Origin: an uncultured Sphingobacteriales bacterium
GTDB taxonomy: Bacteria > Bacteroidota > Bacteroidia > Chitinophagales > Chitinophagaceae
NCBI GenBank assembly: GCA_937991535.1
Contig: CALKHN010000055.1
Location: 1 to 17,904, forward strand
DNA length: 17,904 bases
Direction of reading: 5' to 3'
Part shown: piece by piece, positions 16,097 through 17,904 of the stretch
How the letters are laid out: each line of letters starts with the position of its first letter
Position numbering within the stretch: the stretch's first letter is position 1
Translations under genes and position numbers: made by a program
The notes under the pieces: generated by a model
The model's input: the letters and a program-made list of their open reading frames with translations, nothing else
The model's database searches: none
Told to the model about the DNA's origin: nothing

Positions 16097-17260
16097 ATGA
16101 AAATCAGGAAAGACGACTATCAGGATATTCTTGAATACCTAACAAAAAAGCGTTGGGATGGCGAAGAATTTGTCGCCTTTCTCGATGATTTTTCTCCAGC
16201 CCGTAAAGAAGACCTATATACATTCTCTACAGAATATGATGTTAGAGAGTTTTGCTATGAAATGTCAACTGACATAGACTTTTACAACTTTTTGTCAATA
16301 AGGTCTGCATATAAAGCAATGCAGGAAGCTGTGACAAATACTGAATTGTTGATCGAAAAAGATCGCATTGTTGACGTGTCACTGATGGTAGCGGTACGCT
16401 ATGAAAGGTTAGAAAGAGAACAATCAATTAACAATCAAAATTCAAAGATTATGAACCAGAAAAATTTCGAGTACCTGCGTGACCAAGTAAAGTTCACAGG
16501 TTTTGGTGAGGGGTTAGAAAATGACCTGAAACAGAAAATAGAAGAAGGTAAACCGGAATTTAAGTTGCAGCATCAAACGCTATATGGAAAGGATTCTGTA
16601 ACTGCAACTTTAAATTTCAGTCAGTCCAAACAAAGCGATATGTTCTTCTTCAATTCCTACCAAGTTAATCTTCAAAAGGGAGATAGCTCAGATACAATGG
16701 AGCAAACCTTTTACATCAACAAAGGCAACAACATTACGCTGAAGGAAGCATATAACCTGATGGAAGGAAGGTCGGTGAATAAAGATCTCACCAATAAAGA
16801 AGGTCAGGTGTACAATGCCTGGGTACAGATGGACTTTAAACAGAGTGATGATAACGGCAATTTCAAGCTGAAACATTATCACGAAAATTACGGCTATGAT
16901 CTGGAAGCCGTTTTATCTAAGCACCCTATACGGGAATTAGGTAATGAAGAATACAAATCCAATCTGATGGATTCCCTTAAAAAAGGAAACCTGCAATCTG
17001 CCACCTTTCAAGTCAACGGTGCAGAGCAAAAACAATACATCGAAGCTAACCCCCAATTCAAGACAATCAACATATATGATAACAGTATGCAAAGGGTGGA
17101 TAACAGACAGGCGAAAAAAGAACAGCAGTCTGAAGGCGAAAGCCAGTCAGTTAAACAAGATGGTAAAAAGGAAAAGCAGACACCTGCTGAAGATGATGGC
17201 CCTGAGATACCGAAGGCATCTACCAAAAAGAAAAGAAGGCAAGGTATCAATCAAGGTTAA
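16097..17260 (+). CDS. DUF3945-like accessory protein with an extra N-terminal domain (possible gene fusion)
   Basis: This 387-residue cytoplasmic protein has no signal or membrane helix. Residues 1-108 form an acidic helical domain (DDYQDILEYL, EFVAFLDDF, EFCYEMSTDIDFYNFL) that I do not recognise. From M119 (codon at 16451), the sequence MNQKNFEYLRDQVKFTGFGEG reads like the usual start of a separate Bacteroidota accessory protein. Residues 203-330 carry the DUF3945-like core (TFYINKGNNITLKEAYNLM, then NKEGQVYNAWVQMDF, then YIEANPQFKTINIYD). The tail (335-387) is charged and low in complexity, ending in KKKRR. DUF3945 proteins are common in Bacteroidota mobile elements but have no established biochemical role that I know. 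The gene lies 66 bases after traN, the second largest gap in the block. Translation might start at 16097, at 16451 or both; the uninterrupted frame favours the longer form. Confidence 0.82.
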   Translation: MKIRKDDYQDILEYLTKKRWDGEEFVAFLDDFSPARKEDLYTFSTEYDVREFCYEMSTDIDFYNFLSIRSAYKAMQEAVTNTELLIEKDRIVDVSLMVAVRYERLEREQSINNQNSKIMNQKNFEYLRDQVKFTGFGEGLENDLKQKIEEGKPEFKLQHQTLYGKDSVTATLNFSQSKQSDMFFFNSYQVNLQKGDSSDTMEQTFYINKGNNITLKEAYNLMEGRSVNKDLTNKEGQVYNAWVQMDFKQSDDNGNFKLKHYHENYGYDLEAVLSKHPIRELGNEEYKSNLMDSLKKGNLQSATFQVNGAEQKQYIEANPQFKTINIYDNSMQRVDNRQAKKEQQSEGESQSVKQDGKKEKQTPAEDDGPEIPKASTKKKRRQGINQG

Positions 17261-17300
17261 GTAGTTCGGCTATATAAATGGTCGTGAAGTTGGAATTGTG

Positions 17301-17306
17301 AGGAGG
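17301..17306 (+). promoter_or_regulatory. AGGAGG motif without a start codon at normal distance
   Basis: A perfect Shine-Dalgarno-like AGGAGG lies 30 bases before the ATG of the lipoprotein gene. No ATG, GTG or TTG opening a usable frame occurs at the usual 5-12 base spacing. It may be a remnant, a leader element or chance. Confidence 0.25.
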
Positions 17307-17336
17307 AAACTATTTATAACGTAAAAACAAAGTGAA

Positions 17337-17904
17337 ATGAGAAGTCAAATATTAATGCTGCTGGCGTTTATAATAAGCCTTTCAGCATGTAAAAAGGACA
17401 ACGAAGCTGTAATATCAGAAGCAGAAAATAAAATTGCATTGTCCAAATCAGCATCTGATGAGATAAGCCCCGAAAACCCGGAAAATGCCTTTGATAGCAT
17501 AGGCTATTGGCATAATCAGATCGTTGCATACGTACAGAATTGCAAGCCTGTTACGGATACACCGGATGTAGTGGCATCAACCCAATGCGTACTTCGCTTT
17601 TGCAGAGAAACGAAACGTATTGAACCGCCTGCATCATTTTTCTTAACAGTAAACCATACAGTAAGGCAGAGCAATGAAAACATTGAAAATCTTATAGCTA
17701 TTTGTCCTTATGAAGAACCAGTAAAGGCCGCCCTGGATTCATTGGTGCGATTGATAAAACGACTTTCAGAAAGCGATAGTCCTTATCCGGTCATTAAAGC
17801 CATGATTGTGGACTTTGAGAGCGGGGTAATGCAGAATAACCTGCTTAACCCTGAAGGTCGTGAAATTGCCCTTAAAGCGGCATCGGTAGCACGTTTCTCC
17901 ATTT
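17337..17904 (+). CDS. Putative lipoprotein, function unknown (3' end outside window)
   Basis: A frame opens at the ATG at 17337 and stays open for 189 codons to the window edge; an in-frame TAA at 17322 limits the start. The first 17 residues are a lipoprotein signal (MRSQILMLLAFIISLSA) with the lipobox LSAC, giving lipidated Cys18 followed by KKDN. The mature part contains NPENAFDSIGYWHN (about 48-61), resembling an N-x-F/Y-D-x-x-G-x-x-HN pattern that I recall from other uncharacterised Bacteroidota lipoproteins, and four more cysteines (in QNCKP, TQC, RFC and AICPY) that could form disulfides. It should sit in the periplasm or on the outer membrane. Following a transfer operon, it could be an exclusion or surface protein or unrelated cargo; the sequence does not decide. 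There is a 76-base gap upstream with no clear promoter. Confidence 0.85.
   Translation, partial: MRSQILMLLAFIISLSACKKDNEAVISEAENKIALSKSASDEISPENPENAFDSIGYWHNQIVAYVQNCKPVTDTPDVVASTQCVLRFCRETKRIEPPASFFLTVNHTVRQSNENIENLIAICPYEEPVKAALDSLVRLIKRLSESDSPYPVIKAMIVDFESGVMQNNLLNPEGREIALKAASVARFSI

Noticed and set aside
17019..17264. Forward open frame overlapping the end of the DUF3945-like gene
   Set aside because: It is a second-frame reading of the lysine- and glutamine-rich tail with low complexity and no ribosome-binding site.
1..17904. CRISPR array, tRNA, rRNA, insertion sequence, attachment site or oriT
   Set aside because: No regularly spaced repeats, no cloverleaf-like sequence, no transposase or integrase coding sequence, and no long gene-free stretch that could hold an origin were found.

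Overview
The window is a densely packed, single-strand block of conjugation genes from a Bacteroidota integrative conjugative element. The VirB4-like TraG ATPase, TraJ, TraK, TraM and TraN occur in the order known from CTnDOT-type elements (the Bacteroidota-type T4SS, MPF-B). Signal peptides ending in AQ, mostly weak Shine-Dalgarno sites and moderate GC content also fit Bacteroidota. The proteins resemble the versions I associate with Chitinophaga/Sphingobacterium-type hosts more than gut Bacteroides, but that placement is an impression from protein style, not a computed result.

Layout. Positions 1-5435 hold a very large adenine-methyltransferase/SNF2-type helicase whose start lies outside the window. 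It is followed by traF (5455-5778, DUF4133), a 275-residue protein built of two repeated modules (5781-6608), and traG, the transfer ATPase (6657-9125). Next come an unknown 129-residue protein (9133-9522) and three tandem related secreted helical proteins of the TraI type (9526-10200, 10211-10858, 10861-11499). Then come traJ (11510-12718, polytopic channel protein), traK (12737-13360, VirB8-like), a TraL-position bitopic protein (13372-13854), traM (13857-15158, VirB10-like) and traN (15188-16030, VirB9-like). The right end has a 387-residue DUF3945-like protein that may be a two-gene fusion (16097-17260), and a lipoprotein cut by the window edge (17337-17904).

How they work together. TraG supplies energy. 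TraF and TraJ sit in the inner membrane. TraK, the TraL-position protein and TraM bridge inner membrane and periplasm, and TraN with TraM would form the outer-membrane core. The three TraI-type proteins are exported and are candidates for minor pilus or channel-assembly factors. The methylase/helicase is not a channel part; it could protect or process transferred DNA. Relaxase, coupling protein, DUF4134 (TraE), integrase and oriT are not in the window.

No gene-free stretch exceeds 76 bases, no RNA genes, insertion sequences or CRISPR arrays were seen, and no convincing promoter was found. The block looks like one long transcript entering from the left. Most of it is a recognisable transfer module. 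The least explained parts are the duplicated 275-residue protein, the triplicated TraI-type genes, the fused DUF3945-like gene and the terminal lipoprotein.
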